In this document: in pieces, positions 37,308-47,910 of the stretch | How positions within the stretch are numbered: the stretch's first letter is position 1 | How the letters are laid out: each line of letters opens with the position of its first letter | From: Tetragonia tetragonoides | Taxonomy: Eukaryota; Streptophyta; Magnoliopsida; Caryophyllales; Aizoaceae | Length of the DNA: 64,000 nt | Direction of reading: 5' to 3' | NCBI GenBank assembly: GCA_038025085.1 | Contig: CM076153.1 | Span: 7,285,501-7,349,500, forward strand | Notes under the pieces: generated by a model | What the model was told of the DNA's origin: nothing | The model's input: only the letters and a program-made list of their open reading frames with translations | The model's database searches: none | Translations under genes and position numbers: made by a program

Positions 37308-40300
37308 GACAATAAGGCCAGACAGCCAGACATTATTTGAACCCCAATAATAAAATGTACTTATATCAACATCACTGAAAGATCAATGTATGTTGACCAC
37401 ATTTTCATGAAAAAGGTAGAGCCAACGAAAAGATATCTATCTATCTCAAAAATGCCTAGTTTACATTTGGTGTAGTATACATAAGTGTGCTTGTGTCTAT
37501 CTCTCTTCTCTTCAAATACCCATACTACCTCCCATGAAATCCAAAGGAGTCTAAGGGGGAGGAGAGAGATAGACACTAGACACACTTGTGTATACTACAC
37601 CAAGTGTATTCATGGTCCCTATATATCTATCTATTTATCTTGTGGGGTTTGTATCATTATATGTAGTTAAGTTGTAACTCCATAGTCAAGTCCCTACATG
37701 AAGAAAAGGGACCCTTTTTTGTTAGCTTCATTGTACTCTAATTCTAGGAGTATATCAAATCATCATTACATTTACTTTTGTTAAGGCCATGATTAATTGT
37801 GCCCTGCCATGAAAAAGTGGTTAATTACAGTTGTATTAAATAGTGTGTGAATGGTCAGCGCTGAATAGTCTCTCTCCTTAGACCGGCCTAGATGCTGGGC
37901 TGTAGCCTGTAGCCGAGGAAGCGTTTGTTTTCTGGGTTCACCTAATCACTCATCCCTATTGATTGCCTGATTCTTATCAAGTGACTTGATGTATAAAGAG
38001 ACCTTCTACTGTTTAATAGCCAGACATCTTTTAATCCATTGTGTGGTGTGCCTTTATATTTGACGTTTCTAACTTTCTTTGCCAATTTTGTGCACATAGA
38101 AGTGTAAAGCAAAGTGGATCTCATCTCTAGTGGATTACCTATTGTGTATAGTTCAGATTTGTGAGTATAGAGTATGTTGGATAAGAGAGAAGTTTCATCA
38201 TAATTGACAAGTTTCATCAATTTGATCATATGGGAGGTTGGGATGGTGCCCAAAGACAGTCACCATACCCTTATAGACAAAGAGGGGAACCAATTGAACT
38301 TATTCCCGCTAAATTAAACTGTGCACTGTTGAACTGAATACCAATAAAGTAAATTCCAGTATCTTTATGGTTTGTTTGGAAAATTGTATTTGAAATCATG
38401 AATTTTAGACGAATTTGTACTTCAATGATTTAGAATATATTAAACGATTGAAATTGGTCCAAATCCATGTTATATGATCTCAATAAACCTCAAAATTGAA
38501 GTATCTCAAATGACATTCAACCACAAAGGAATTTGAATTTTGTTCTTCTCGCTTATCCATTTTTCTTTTCATTTTGGGATTCCTAATGCATTATCAAGTG
38601 ATTGGTAGACAACTTTTGTTCTATCACAAATCTAGAATTTCAAATAAATTTCCTAAACACATGGTTTGTGCTTTTCCTCTTGTTCAATAAAAGTTCAGTT
38701 TAGTTCAATTTATTGGAGTTCAGTTCATTTCAGTTTAGTTCAGTTTAGTGATGTGATCTACTTTTTCTCTCACAGATTACTATTTATTTCAGTTCGGTTG
38801 AATTTAGTTCGATTCAATGAAAAAGAACACACCCACGCTCTTATAGTAATATATGCGGAATTATTAATCAAATAAGTGGAAAAGAACATGTGCATAAATG
38901 GGGGACATGGGGTATAGAAAAGGATCTCAATCCTCATTGTTATTATGATTCCAACGGCCAAAACAACAAACATAATGTTGCCAAACTAGAATTTATTCAA
39001 CAATTAAGCCCCAAAATGATACCCAATTGTTGTACTTGTGGTTGGACAGGTAGCAACTAGGTTGCATGGACAGAGATACATACACAGATACCCGATACAA
39101 TAAGAAAGCGTCATTTAGGAAAAATAGTTTAATAAATGACGTGTTCAGGTATCGGTATTGTGTCATATACAGGTATGGAACGCGACACGGCACCCATCCA
39201 ATAAGGTGTCCAACTGTCCATGCGGATAGCAAGCTCACTTGCACAACTGGTGAAATTTGTGTTTTTTTTTTTTTTTTTTTTTTTTTGATCTTCTGGTGAA
39301 ATTTGTGTTGAACTCAAGTTTCAACAGTAGTGTATGATCCATCTATGATCTACCTGTAAAAAAATTATTAGCCCTTATCAATGTTGCATGTGATACCGGA
39401 GCTGGCCTTTAACTTTTGAGTAAACGGAATGAATGATGGCTCCATGAACAATATGCTATGATCAAGAAACCCAAAAAAGTTGAAAAAATGGAAAATTCTA
39501 AATTATTGGCTAGCTAGCTCACAAATTCCCCAACAAAATCACTGTACCACATTTGTTGTTATTGTATTATTGCCCAACACTTAACAGTGGGCAACTGTGG
39601 AAAAGTGTTTCAAATTATTAAGATCCTAAATCCACTAAAAAAATTAAAAATAATAAAAAATTAAAAATAAAAATAATTTTTTTTAAATAAGTTCTTAGGA
39701 TATGTTTGTTTGGTATCGAGATATCTATATGTTCAGTGAAAACAACGTGCTCATGCTCTGTCCAAGACCAACAGCTGAACAGATTCCGTATTTTCCTAAC
39801 CACACACAACCAAACACAACTCTTCTTTTATTTGTCAATTTCGATCTTTTCTTTCTTTATTTTAATTTATTTCAATTTAATTTATTTTTGTGTCTGTCTC
39901 TCTCTCTCCAGGGGCCTGTAGAAAGGAAACAGTGTCTACACTGTCTAACGGTACAAAAGGGGAGATGGCTGAAGAAAATAAAAACAAGTACTGAAAAAGA
40001 AACAATAAAAAAAAGAGGAAAAGACAATGTGATTATCTGACCAAATATTCCTGTGTCTTTTTTGGCTCCTTTTACGTCCAAATTTCACCATTTATGAATT
40101 GAAAAAAAAAACACTATCTTTAGGGGTTTTTTTTCTTTTTCTTTTTAAATTCTTAAATTATACGTACAAAGTACAGTGTTTTGTTTTATCCAATTATCAT
40201 AGTCTATCTTTCTTCGTAAGGATATTAATTATATTATGTATATTTGAGCAATATGTTAATTATCAATTTTTGTATTTTTATAAGAAAAATTACAACCACC

Positions 40301-40872
40301 TTTATGTTTTTTACTAAGAAAAATGCCCTCAGCTCGTGGAATCTAATCATGTACTGTGTGTACATTATGTAGCTTAAGTCATAGGCTTTAGAATTGAAGC
40401 ATGTGATTTTACCTAAAAAGTGCAACCATTTGGTTTTTAAATGCTATTGCTAAGCTACGCAGAAACTTCCCTTTCTAGTTTCTACCTCAACTGGCCTGGC
40501 TAGAACTAGTAGCCTAGATTAGATTAGTGATGTATTATGGTATTTTGCTGGGTTCAATACCATTATGCTATTCGAGCATCAATCAATATTAACAATAGCG
40601 TTTACATAAATAAAACCAAAAGGATTACGCTTTTTCTAGACGCCTCATAAATCCTATCCTGGATCCTTATGAAGAAGTTACTCGCGGCTCACGAGATGTG
40701 CGGCACGGAATTCACAAAGCGAATATGAGATCTTTTTGTTGACGACCCTAATAGTAGGATAGTATAAACTCATTAATAATGAGATCTTTTAAACTTTAAC
40801 TTTTTTTATAAATTGTTCATTCAAATGGCATCAAAGTGATAAGATTCATCATTCAAAAGGGTTTAAGTCAAC
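37308..40872. other. Intergenic, no gene
   Basis: AT-rich, with no supported coding region. It includes a partial MITE at about 38690-38840 (ttcagttcaattt repeats, ending aaaaagaacacaccc), an inverted pair of short phrases gtgtagtatac / gtatactacac at about 37470 and 37590, and a T-run at about 39259-39286. Confidence 0.45.
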
Positions 40873-41152
40873 ATCAAGGGTGGTTCTTAAGTGGTTCCAA
40901 GCCTAATTCCGTGATAATGCAAGGTCGTGGATTCGATTCCCCATCGCCCCGCACCTTTGCATCTGCCGACTTCTAGGACCTACATATGTCCGTTGACGAT
41001 GGTGCTATGTTTACGAAGTGAATGCATGCACATGTTGTTAAGTTAGTCCAACATAATCGCTATATATAACACGAGAGTCTGAATATAACATAATAAGAGG
41101 TGACCCAATCTCTATCCACTCGTACCTTCTTTATCGTGGAGCGGAAAAAAAA
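40873..41152 (+). mobile_element. tRNA-derived SINE
   Basis: A full-length but older copy of the 37012-37295 family. It has box A-like gtggttcttaagtggttcc, box B gtggattcgattcccc, the body block ataacacgagagtctgaa, and an A-rich end at about 41144-41152. Target duplications are no longer clear. Confidence 0.75.
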
Positions 41153-42770
41153 GTTTTGAGTTGGAATATTAGTAACCTTTATTTCCAAAATGGAATACAC
41201 TAGCAAAATGTTAAGAGTAGCGTATGTATCATCCATATATTAGGCCATTCCATATGAAGGGAGTAACAGGACAAAACATTAGATCATTAATTGGGTCCTA
41301 ACTCTAAGTGGGTTGATTCTTTTCACATAAGCGATCTCTTATTCGATTAATACTAACAATAAAATAATAATATCAAGGCAATGTTTCTCACATTGGAGAC
41401 GCACTATTACACAAGTTCACATTATTACAAACTTTTTGCTTATCTTCGTATTATATTCTCTTATCCTTCAAGAATGTTTTTGTAATCTCTTTGATTGTCT
41501 CGCATTTAAAGTATTAATAAATTCTAAATGAAATGGTTTATCAAACCGAAATCTAATTTTCTTTTGCATAGCAACTTCGTATGGGTTTGAGTATATATAA
41601 TGAGCTAAGGACTAATAACTTTCAATAAAACATCAAATCTAAGGAGTTTACGGGACAAAGAGAAAGAAAATAAAACGATCATTTCAATGTCACGTTTAAG
41701 AATATCCGTCGAATCTTTTTCAGAGAGCGAACTTCGCATAGGGACATACACATGAATGCAAATATTATTTGTGCAAATGATTTTCAAGGATTGCTTTTAA
41801 CTACCCAATTTAGGAGCATAACATCTGTGAGAAATCGTCGACATCTAAGTTATAGAAGTAAATCCCGGAAAATTCCTCCTTAGTTGATAGCTAGACATAA
41901 ATATGGCTGAAAACACAACATTTTTATGTAATTCCTCCCAAACATGAAACGAAAAAAAATTAAAAAATCAAGCATTGATTTTAGTGAAAACTAGATGATG
42001 CTCCAAATTTTTGGAGGGTAGTAAAGAATCCAAAATTCAAAGAACCTAGAAAACAGAAAATGTGTCTTAAATTCTTCAAAGTCTTTAATCCCAAAATTAT
42101 CAGTCTCTAACTACTCCCCTTGTGTTTTGGGTCTGTCCATTAGCTAAATTGGAATTTGGAGGACCCAACCCAAACCCTAACCTATGTTTTTCAATCTTCG
42201 AGCTAGTGGTCTCTGTCCATGAGCTAATTGGTGGATCCAACCCCTAAGTTGGACCATTAGTTTTGACCACTTTTCTGTGCGCCAGTACTGCTTGAATGGT
42301 CTTTGGAGTTACTACTTACTAGTGACTAGTGAGCTTTCCCAGTTTTTCATTTGGTACAGTTTAAGGATCTGTTTAGCCTTATTCCCACAAATTCAACTTC
42401 TCCTCTTAAATTGTTCTTGTTCACACTATTTTCGTTCACTCTCTCCTCCATTTTCAATTTCTAAGAAGTTAAAATAAAGTTAGAAGTGGAAGTTGTAAGT
42501 TCTCCTTCTAGTCCGATTGTAGCTTTATTTCAAGTTTTTAGAAGTTGAAAATGAAGGAGGAAGTGGATAAAAACGGGGTGAATGAGAACAAATTTGGGAC
42601 GATAAGGAAAAGTTGGCAAAATGTATACCAAACGGGCCTTAAGTCTTGTTTGTTTTCTTTTTTTCTTATATCTTACCACTGATTGGAGGTGTTTCTTCCC
42701 ACAATAAAGTAATGTTAGGAACTTCCGAAAAATCATTATCTTATTATTTATTCGTAACCATTTGGATTGC
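41153..42770. other. Intergenic, no gene
   Basis: AT-rich DNA with short unconvincing open frames on both strands. No transposon ends or RNA genes were recognised. Confidence 0.4.
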
Positions 42771-42773
42771 TAA

Positions 42774-43154
42774 GGCTATGTTTGGCAAAATTAGCTGTAG
42801 TTGTAGCTGTCAAGTGTTATTAAAGGAAATAAATTAATTGTAAACTGCTAAAAAATGATACGAAATGTTAATAAACTAACTATAACTGCAGGTGAAAGCT
42901 TTCACAAAATTAGCTGTAGTTGTAGCTGTCAAGTGTTATTAAAGGAAATAAATTAATTGTAAACTGCTAAAAAGTGATACGAAATGCTAATAAACTAGTT
43001 GTAACTGCATGTGAAAGCTTGCACAAAATTAGCTGTAGCTGCAGAGTGAAAATCTAATGACAAACTGTTTGGTAGCAGAGAGTAAAAAACACTAGTTGTA
43101 AACTTCAACCTGTAACTTTTATTGAAAAAATAGTTGTTCGTGCCAAACATATCC
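42774..43154. mobile_element. Tourist/PIF-Harbinger-type MITE with 119-bp internal repeat
   Basis: A 381-bp element. The ends ggctatgtttggca and tgccaaacatatcc are inverted and flanked by TAA at 42771-42773 and 43155-43157, the 3-bp duplication typical of PIF/Harbinger elements. Inside, a 119-bp unit starting ttagctgtagttgtagctgt is repeated, at 42791, 42910 and (partly) 43029. Confidence 0.8.
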
Positions 43155-43435
43155 TAAGTCTAAACCAAGAAATATATTATTTTAAGAGATTTTTAATTTC
43201 TCGAGTATTTCTTTTATAGAAATTTATCTGTCGAGTACTCTAGTTGTACTTGAATAATATTTGGTCTAAATCCAATTAAATTGGGGCAAGCCCATGTAAA
43301 AACTTGGACTCTATAAAAGTGAGCCCAAACTTTTCTTTAAGTCAGCAGTCCAGGCACAAAGCCAGCCCATATAGCTCATAAAGATGTTTCTCTTCTCGTT
43401 ACCACCAAGGTATGTTGAAAAAGAAAGAAAAAGTG

Positions 43436-43515
43436 CAGCACAATTAGAGAGGGTCAACCACCACATTACGGAATCGAAATGCCAGTAAGACCCATACGAA
43501 TATCATCACATCAAA
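43436..43515 (-). pseudogene. Decayed box C/D snoRNA copy
   Basis: On the minus strand this resembles the snoRNAs at 45546-45628 and 47515-47602. It keeps box C (gtgatga), the inner ttactggcat and aatgtggtg blocks and the gttgaccct block. However, the segment that pairs with rRNA (tgtcgccccag) is lost, and the terminal CTGA (box D) has become a non-matching sequence. It lies about 2.1 kb from its nearest paralog, the same spacing as the two good copies, so it is the relic of a third tandem unit. Confidence 0.65.
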
Positions 43516-43757
43516 CCCTCTATAGTATTATTGTTCAAAAAAAAACCATTCGCCTAAAATCACAATGTGTTCTTCATCTTCTATATTGGCCTGGAAGTTT
43601 TGGAACAAAAACCACGATTACCAAGACATTCTTAGCATATCGGTAGCTAAAAATTTTCACCCTACTTATTTGATAGACTGTGCTTTCACTCAGTTAACAA
43701 CACCTTGGAAGTCTCTCGATCATTTGTCTCCCCCTTCAAAACCAATTTAACAAACAA

Positions 43758-44143
43758 ACCACATGTGTTCTTTTTCACTTATTCCACCGATTCTCACTGA
43801 TTAGGTGATTAGGATCCTTCCACTGATTCACTAAGGTTTTGCCACTGATTCTGTGAGTATAAATGTGGGTTATATCACTGATTTTCAATGATTAAGTAAG
43901 GTCCTGTCACTAGTTCTTAATGATTCAGTAAGGTCTAAACACTTATTCCCACTGATTGGAAAAGGTGTTGCCATTTGTTTCTGTTAGGGAATATTGTCTA
44001 ATAGATCTTAGGAATATTCTAAATTACATAATCTCTATAATATTATACTAATCTAAAAAATATTCCTAAGATCTACTAGATAATATTCCCTAACAATTTT
44101 CACTGATTGAGTAAGGTCTAATGAGTGAAAAAGAACACACCCT
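43758..44143. mobile_element. MITE (GGGTGTGTTCTTTTT ends) with nested hairpin
   Basis: The left end is degraded (acatgtgttctttttcact) and the right end is intact (gtgaaaaagaacacaccct). The interior has many cactgattcagtaaggt-like phrases, as in the copy at 29928-30227. The element is split by a separate inverted-repeat sequence at 43982-44095. It sits in the spacer of the decayed snoRNA unit. Confidence 0.65.
43982..44095. mobile_element. 114-bp near-palindromic element nested in a MITE
   Basis: The left arm tgttagggaatattgtctaa, continuing through agatcttaggaatatt, is inverted on the right, ending ataatattccctaaca. The arms are about 37 bp with few mismatches, separated by a short AT-rich loop. 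No clear target duplication is seen. It could be a very small foldback or MITE insertion. Confidence 0.6.
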
Positions 44144-44365
44144 TAATGAGATCCTATTTTCATATTGAGGAGAGAGCCCTACTCCTATTTTCTGTAACTC
44201 CCATTTGTCTCCAACCTTGACGAATCATCTCTCTTCTCATGAACACCAATTGTTCGTTGATAAATCCATATTAATCTGTTCATGAGTGAGGGATAGTGAT
44301 GAATATAGTCCATTGCTACTCATGAGCACCGTGTTACTGCTACACACAATCAGAACACCTTCAAA

Positions 44366-44568
44366 TAGACCTATCAAATAGATTGACCAAGCGGTTATCG
44401 GCAAGGCATTTTACATGACAGGTCGATTACTAATTAGTTTGGAGAATATCCAATTTTCAGTTTATTTTCCCAGGTTGTAAACGTGTTTCAGTTGAAAAAA
44501 CTGTCTAAAGACCATAAAAGAACTGGTCAGGTCTGGTTTTAGGGTCAAGCCAGCTTTTGAGAGTCCTA
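44366..44568. mobile_element. Small hAT-type MITE
   Basis: The ends tagacctatcaaa and ttttgagagtccta are inverted. The 8-bp flanks ccttcaaa and tctccaaa agree at six of eight positions. The interior resembles the element at 20020-20230. Confidence 0.55.
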
Positions 44569-44693
44569 TCTCCAAAAGCATATGCTAAGTAAGCTGAATC
44601 CAACCAGTCCCCTCCATTTTCGACAAGTGCTTTGCTCTATGCCTCTAGCAATGATGTGGTTGCTCCTATGAACTAAACAAATCAATGTCCCAA

Positions 44694-44788
44694 CCCATCA
44701 GTAAATCCTGCCAACTGAGAACAAGTAAGCAGATTTTAGATACAAGCTGGAACATTGTTGATTTAGGGTGCTACATTCATCTCTATGG
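44694..44788 (-). ncRNA. Candidate box C/D snoRNA, copy A
   Basis: On the minus strand a C-like box (gagatga) is followed about 80 nt later by CTGA (box D, 44698-44701), with a short CCA/TGG terminal stem. The block before box D (ttggcaggatttactga) is conserved in the paralog at 46577-46671 while the flanks have drifted. I could not assign an rRNA target with confidence. The conservation and its place in a snoRNA cluster are the main support. Confidence 0.4.
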
Positions 44789-44974
44789 CACTTCTATAAC
44801 AAGCCAAAGGGCCAATCTCCAGACCCATTTTCTCTTAAAAGTTTTGGATTGGTAAACATAATTTTTCACTCTTTGTGCTAACCAAGAAAGCAAATCACAA
44901 TCCCTAACTTGCTCATAATTCTTAAAACCATTCCCTCAAAATAATTTATAACCCTGTGTTTTGCCAATAGAATG

Positions 44975-45110
44975 AAATGTAAACATAAGTTACAGTAACA
45001 GAGAGCTTATAATAAAGCCAACTGTGTCGCAAGTCTGTAAAGATCAATTTATGCCCTACAAACGAAACGCCTAGCCACCAATGTAAAGCTAAGTATTAGA
45101 TACCTCGGGC
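44975..45110 (-). ncRNA. Candidate H/ACA-type snoRNA, copy A
   Basis: On the minus strand the sequence can form two hairpins. The first is closed by GCCC/GGGC with an inner TAGC/GCTA stem, and the second by ACAG/CTGT with an inner GCTT/AAGC stem. A linker ATAAAT (an imperfect H box) separates them, and an ACA lies three bases from the inferred 3' end. The block is highly conserved with 46843-46980. The length of ~136 nt fits a plant H/ACA snoRNA. Confidence 0.45.
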
Positions 45111-45144
45111 AAATCTGATTATCTTAAGTAATTGAAATAATCTG

Positions 45145-45230
45145 GCAATCTCAGCCGAAAGATGGTGATAATTCAGTTTATTAATCACTGAATCACTCAG
45201 GATTATGGGAATGTTTTCATCCTTGATTGC
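45145..45230 (-). ncRNA. Box C/D snoRNA guiding 25S rRNA, copy A
   Basis: 86 nt on the minus strand. The terminal stem gcaatc/gattgc is perfect. Box C is aggatga, an internal ctga serves as D', gtgatta is C'-like, and box D is ctga at the 3' end. The guide before box D, tcaccatctttcgg, is complementary over 14 nt to the ccgaaagatggtga segment of plant 25S rRNA as I recall it. The fifth-nucleotide rule would place 2'-O-methylation on the second A of that segment. A second copy lies at 47015-47100. Confidence 0.8.
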
Positions 45231-45545
45231 ACTCACATGAAATAGAAATGGGTAATAAAAAGTTCCAAACTTCGAATGTTTAAATAGATGAGGATTAATT
45301 ATTGAAAATGGTCACCAGAGTTTGAGAAAAATTTTCGGGCTCGAAAATCCAATAAAAAGTTTTTAAGAAAAATAAAACATGAAGATTATCCAAGAGAGAT
45401 CAGATGGTAGTGCATGTTTATAATAAGTTCATCAACTGTAATCAGGTTGATTCAATGGAAACATATCCTCACATCTCCTTCCTAGTAAACAAGTTTTCAT
45501 TCAAAATTACAAAAAACAAATACCCAAAAAGATTTGAGAGAAATA

Positions 45546-45628
45546 GAATCAGATAAAAGGGTCAATCAGCACATTAAGGCATGGAGATGCCAATAAGACT
45601 GGGGCGACATACAAATATCATCATTTTC
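45546..45628 (-). ncRNA. Box C/D snoRNA, copy A of second type
   Basis: On the minus strand: box C atgatga (45618-45624) and box D ctga (45549-45552), about 76 nt apart, with a short GAA/TTC terminal stem. The internal guide tgtcgccccagtc can pair with the ggctggggcggca segment of 25S rRNA (recalled), allowing two G-U pairs. The D' box after it is non-canonical. The paralog at 47515-47602 is nearly identical in these parts. Confidence 0.7.
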
Positions 45629-45639
45629 AATAAGACTTG

Positions 45640-46560
45640 CATTTCTCATTGCTTGTCTTGAAGGTCTGTATTACTATAGTTTTGAGAGTCTTGCAAGTCT
45701 AATGCTTAAAACTATTTTTTGAACAATATAAAGATTTGGACACTTAAAAGTAAAACCATGGTTACCAACACAATCGAGTATGTTGCTAGCAAAATTCAAT
45801 CACCCACTCTTTTTTTGCTCATTAAAAGATATGCAAGTGAATGGCAACCAAGAACACCTCCAAGAATGTCGTAATGTCATTTTCAAACTCTCGTGTTCCA
45901 ACAAGCACACACATTTACCCCATCAATGTAGCACCAACAAAAGGTTGGATAATCTTATCTTTACCAAACCAGTTAAGAGTAGGGAACACTATACCACCAC
46001 CCTTATTGGTTAATCACCCATACATTTGTTATGGCATCCTTGGATGAAAGCCTTGATTAAGTACTCATTTCTACCAACAAAACTGTAGAGATTAACTACA
46101 AACCTACAAATATTAACAAGTTTATTCCAATTCCCGTTTGCCTCAAATCTTGAAATCTCTTCTCATGAAGAGCAATTGTAAATTGATAGTCATCTCTCTG
46201 TTCATGAATAAGGAGTGATGTTTATGAACTAAGTCATCATTCCTTGATTGATGAGATACACCATACCGCCAAATAGAGTATGCAGCAACAAACCAGTACA
46301 ACTTGTACAAGTCCTCATGGAACAGCGCTACATCACCATTTTCCATTGGATTTTCATAGAACATTAAAACAGATCAAATCAAAAGCGTATCCCTGTGCAT
46401 AGTCCATGTCCATTCAGTTACATTGTTGAGATACATCTCATGATGTCCCTAGTAAGAAACCAATATCATTGCAAGGGCCAAAACCAATACTAACTCCAAT
46501 ACACAATGATTTGGCCATTGTCAAATATCTAAAAGCACCCAAATTGATTGAACTACACAA
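45640..46560. repeat. Spacer of the duplicated snoRNA unit
   Basis: This spacer separates unit B from unit A. It is related to 43560-44340 downstream of the decayed unit: both have a block with tctcttctcatgaa followed by ctgttcatgaat- or ctgttcatgagt-type sequence, and similar accatggttaccaa / accacgattaccaa phrases. It shows that the duplicated unit is about 2 kb and includes spacer as well as RNA genes. Confidence 0.6.
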
Positions 46561-46576
46561 ATAAAATATGTCCCAA

Positions 46577-46671
46577 CCCATCAGTAACTCCTGCCAACTG
46601 AGAACAATAAGCAGAATTTAGTTACAAGCTGAGGCAATGTTGATTTTGGGTACTGCATTCATCTCTATGGC
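46577..46671 (-). ncRNA. Candidate box C/D snoRNA, copy B
   Basis: Paralog of 44694-44788. C-like box gagatga at 46659-46665, box D ctga at 46581-46584, and the conserved ttggcaggagttactga before box D. The target is unassigned. Confidence 0.4.
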
Positions 46672-46842
46672 ACTTCTAATTTAAGCCAAAGAGCCAAACT
46701 CCAGACCCTTTTTCTCTCTCCACCAAGTTGTAATCAATACTAAATACTCCTAATAGCTACAATCTTGTTCAAACCTGTAAAAAGAACTTCACAATTCATC
46801 AATTGTACAAAATTTCAAAATTTTTGTTTTGCAATTAATATG

Positions 46843-46980
46843 AAATGTAAACAGAAGTTAAAGTAACAGAAAGCTTATAATGAAGCTAACTGTGTCGCAA
46901 GTCTGTAAAAATCAATTTATGCCCTACCAACGAAACGCCTAGCCACTATATAATAAAGCTAGGTATTAGATACCTCGGGC
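46843..46980 (-). ncRNA. Candidate H/ACA-type snoRNA, copy B
   Basis: Paralog of 44975-45110. Stem GCCC/GGGC with inner CCTAGC/GCTAGG, linker ATAAAT, second hairpin with AGCTT/AAGCT, and ACA near the 3' end. Inner stem changes between the copies (CCTAGC versus CTTAGC opposite GCTAGG) are single substitutions that still allow pairing. Confidence 0.45.
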
Positions 46981-47014
46981 AAAACTAATTATACAAAGTA
47001 ATCAAAATAATCTG

Positions 47015-47100
47015 GCAATCTCAGCCGAAAGATGGTGATAATTCATTTTATTAATCACTGAAATTCTCAGGATTATGGGAATGTTTGCATCCTTGATTGC
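47015..47100 (-). ncRNA. Box C/D snoRNA guiding 25S rRNA, copy B
   Basis: Same architecture as 45145-45230: gcaatc/gattgc terminal stem, box C (aggatgc here, one base weaker than copy A), internal ctga, and box D ctga at 47021-47024. The guide tcaccatctttcgg is identical. The target is the ccgaaagatggtga segment of 25S rRNA by my recollection; in yeast I believe the matching site is served by snR60. Confidence 0.8.
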
Positions 47101-47514
47101 ACTAATATGAATACAGAAATTTGTAAATTAAAAAGTTGCAAACTTTGAAAGTCTAAATTGATGATGAATAATTTTGTACAATCTCAGACTCAAAATATTG
47201 TGCTCAAATTATTGAAAATAATCACAAGAGAATTAGGGTTTATTTGAGAGAAGTTTTCCTCATCGATTGTACAAAAGTGAACTCGAAAATCCAATAAAAA
47301 TATTTAAAGAAAAATCAAAGGGTTTTGATAAAATATAAGATTATGCAAGAGAGATCAGATGGTAGTGCATGTTATAAATTCATCAACTGTAATCAGGTTG
47401 ATTCAATGGAAACATATCCTCACATCTCCTTGCTAAAATGTTATCAAAAACATCTCAAAAAAAGACCAAAAAATACCCAAAAAGATTGAATCTTGGAGTA
47501 AATATAGAGAGAAA

Positions 47515-47602
47515 TAGAATCAGATAAAAGGGTCAATCACCACATTAAGGCATTGGAGAATGCCAGTAAGACTGGGGCGACATACAAATATCATCACTTT
47601 CG
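47515..47602 (-). ncRNA. Box C/D snoRNA, copy B of second type
   Basis: Box C gtgatga at 47591-47597, box D ctga at 47520-47523, and the guide tgtcgccccagtc between them as in copy A. A C'-like tggtgat precedes the last guide. It is the first RNA of the cluster after the promoter. Confidence 0.72.
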
Positions 47603-47698
47603 ACTGCTCTCTATAGATTGGATTAAAGAACATGAGAGAGAAAACATACCAAAAACAGTAAAGGGAGATGGGAAGTGAGGAGGCGAAACAGAGGATAT

Positions 47699-47910
47699 GA
47701 GAGAGATTAGGGTTATAGAAGATGAGACCAGATGGTTATAATTGAAGATGGGAGCAAACAGGGTCTTTTATAGTTGAGGGGAAGGAACGTGGTATAGGTC
47801 ATCAAGATCATTCAGGGCCGCTTTTGGTAATTGATGGATTATGGATGTTAGATGGTCTTAGGTGATGTCAAGCCCAATAAGCTCACTAAATCAGTATTTG
47901 GGCCCTCATG
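47699..47910 (-). promoter_or_regulatory. snoRNA cluster promoter: site II, TATA, telo-box
   Basis: Read on the minus strand there are ggccca (47899-47904) and tgggct (47871-47876), both site II motifs, then ctataaaa (47765-47772), then aaccctaa (telo-box, 47707-47714) just downstream of the expected start. This combination is characteristic of plant snoRNA and ribosomal protein genes. A CT-rich leader and a possible 5' splice site (ttttggtatgtt near 47650) follow. No comparable promoter is seen before unit A, so both units are probably read as one precursor. Confidence 0.65.

Noticed and set aside
37942..38253. Minus-strand frame that briefly looked like retrotransposon pol
   Set aside because: No catalytic or conserved pol motif is present.
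43295..43330. Second site II/TATA promoter near the decayed snoRNA unit
   Set aside because: The TATA-like ctataaaag points along the plus strand, away from the minus-strand snoRNA relic, and nothing recognisable follows it.
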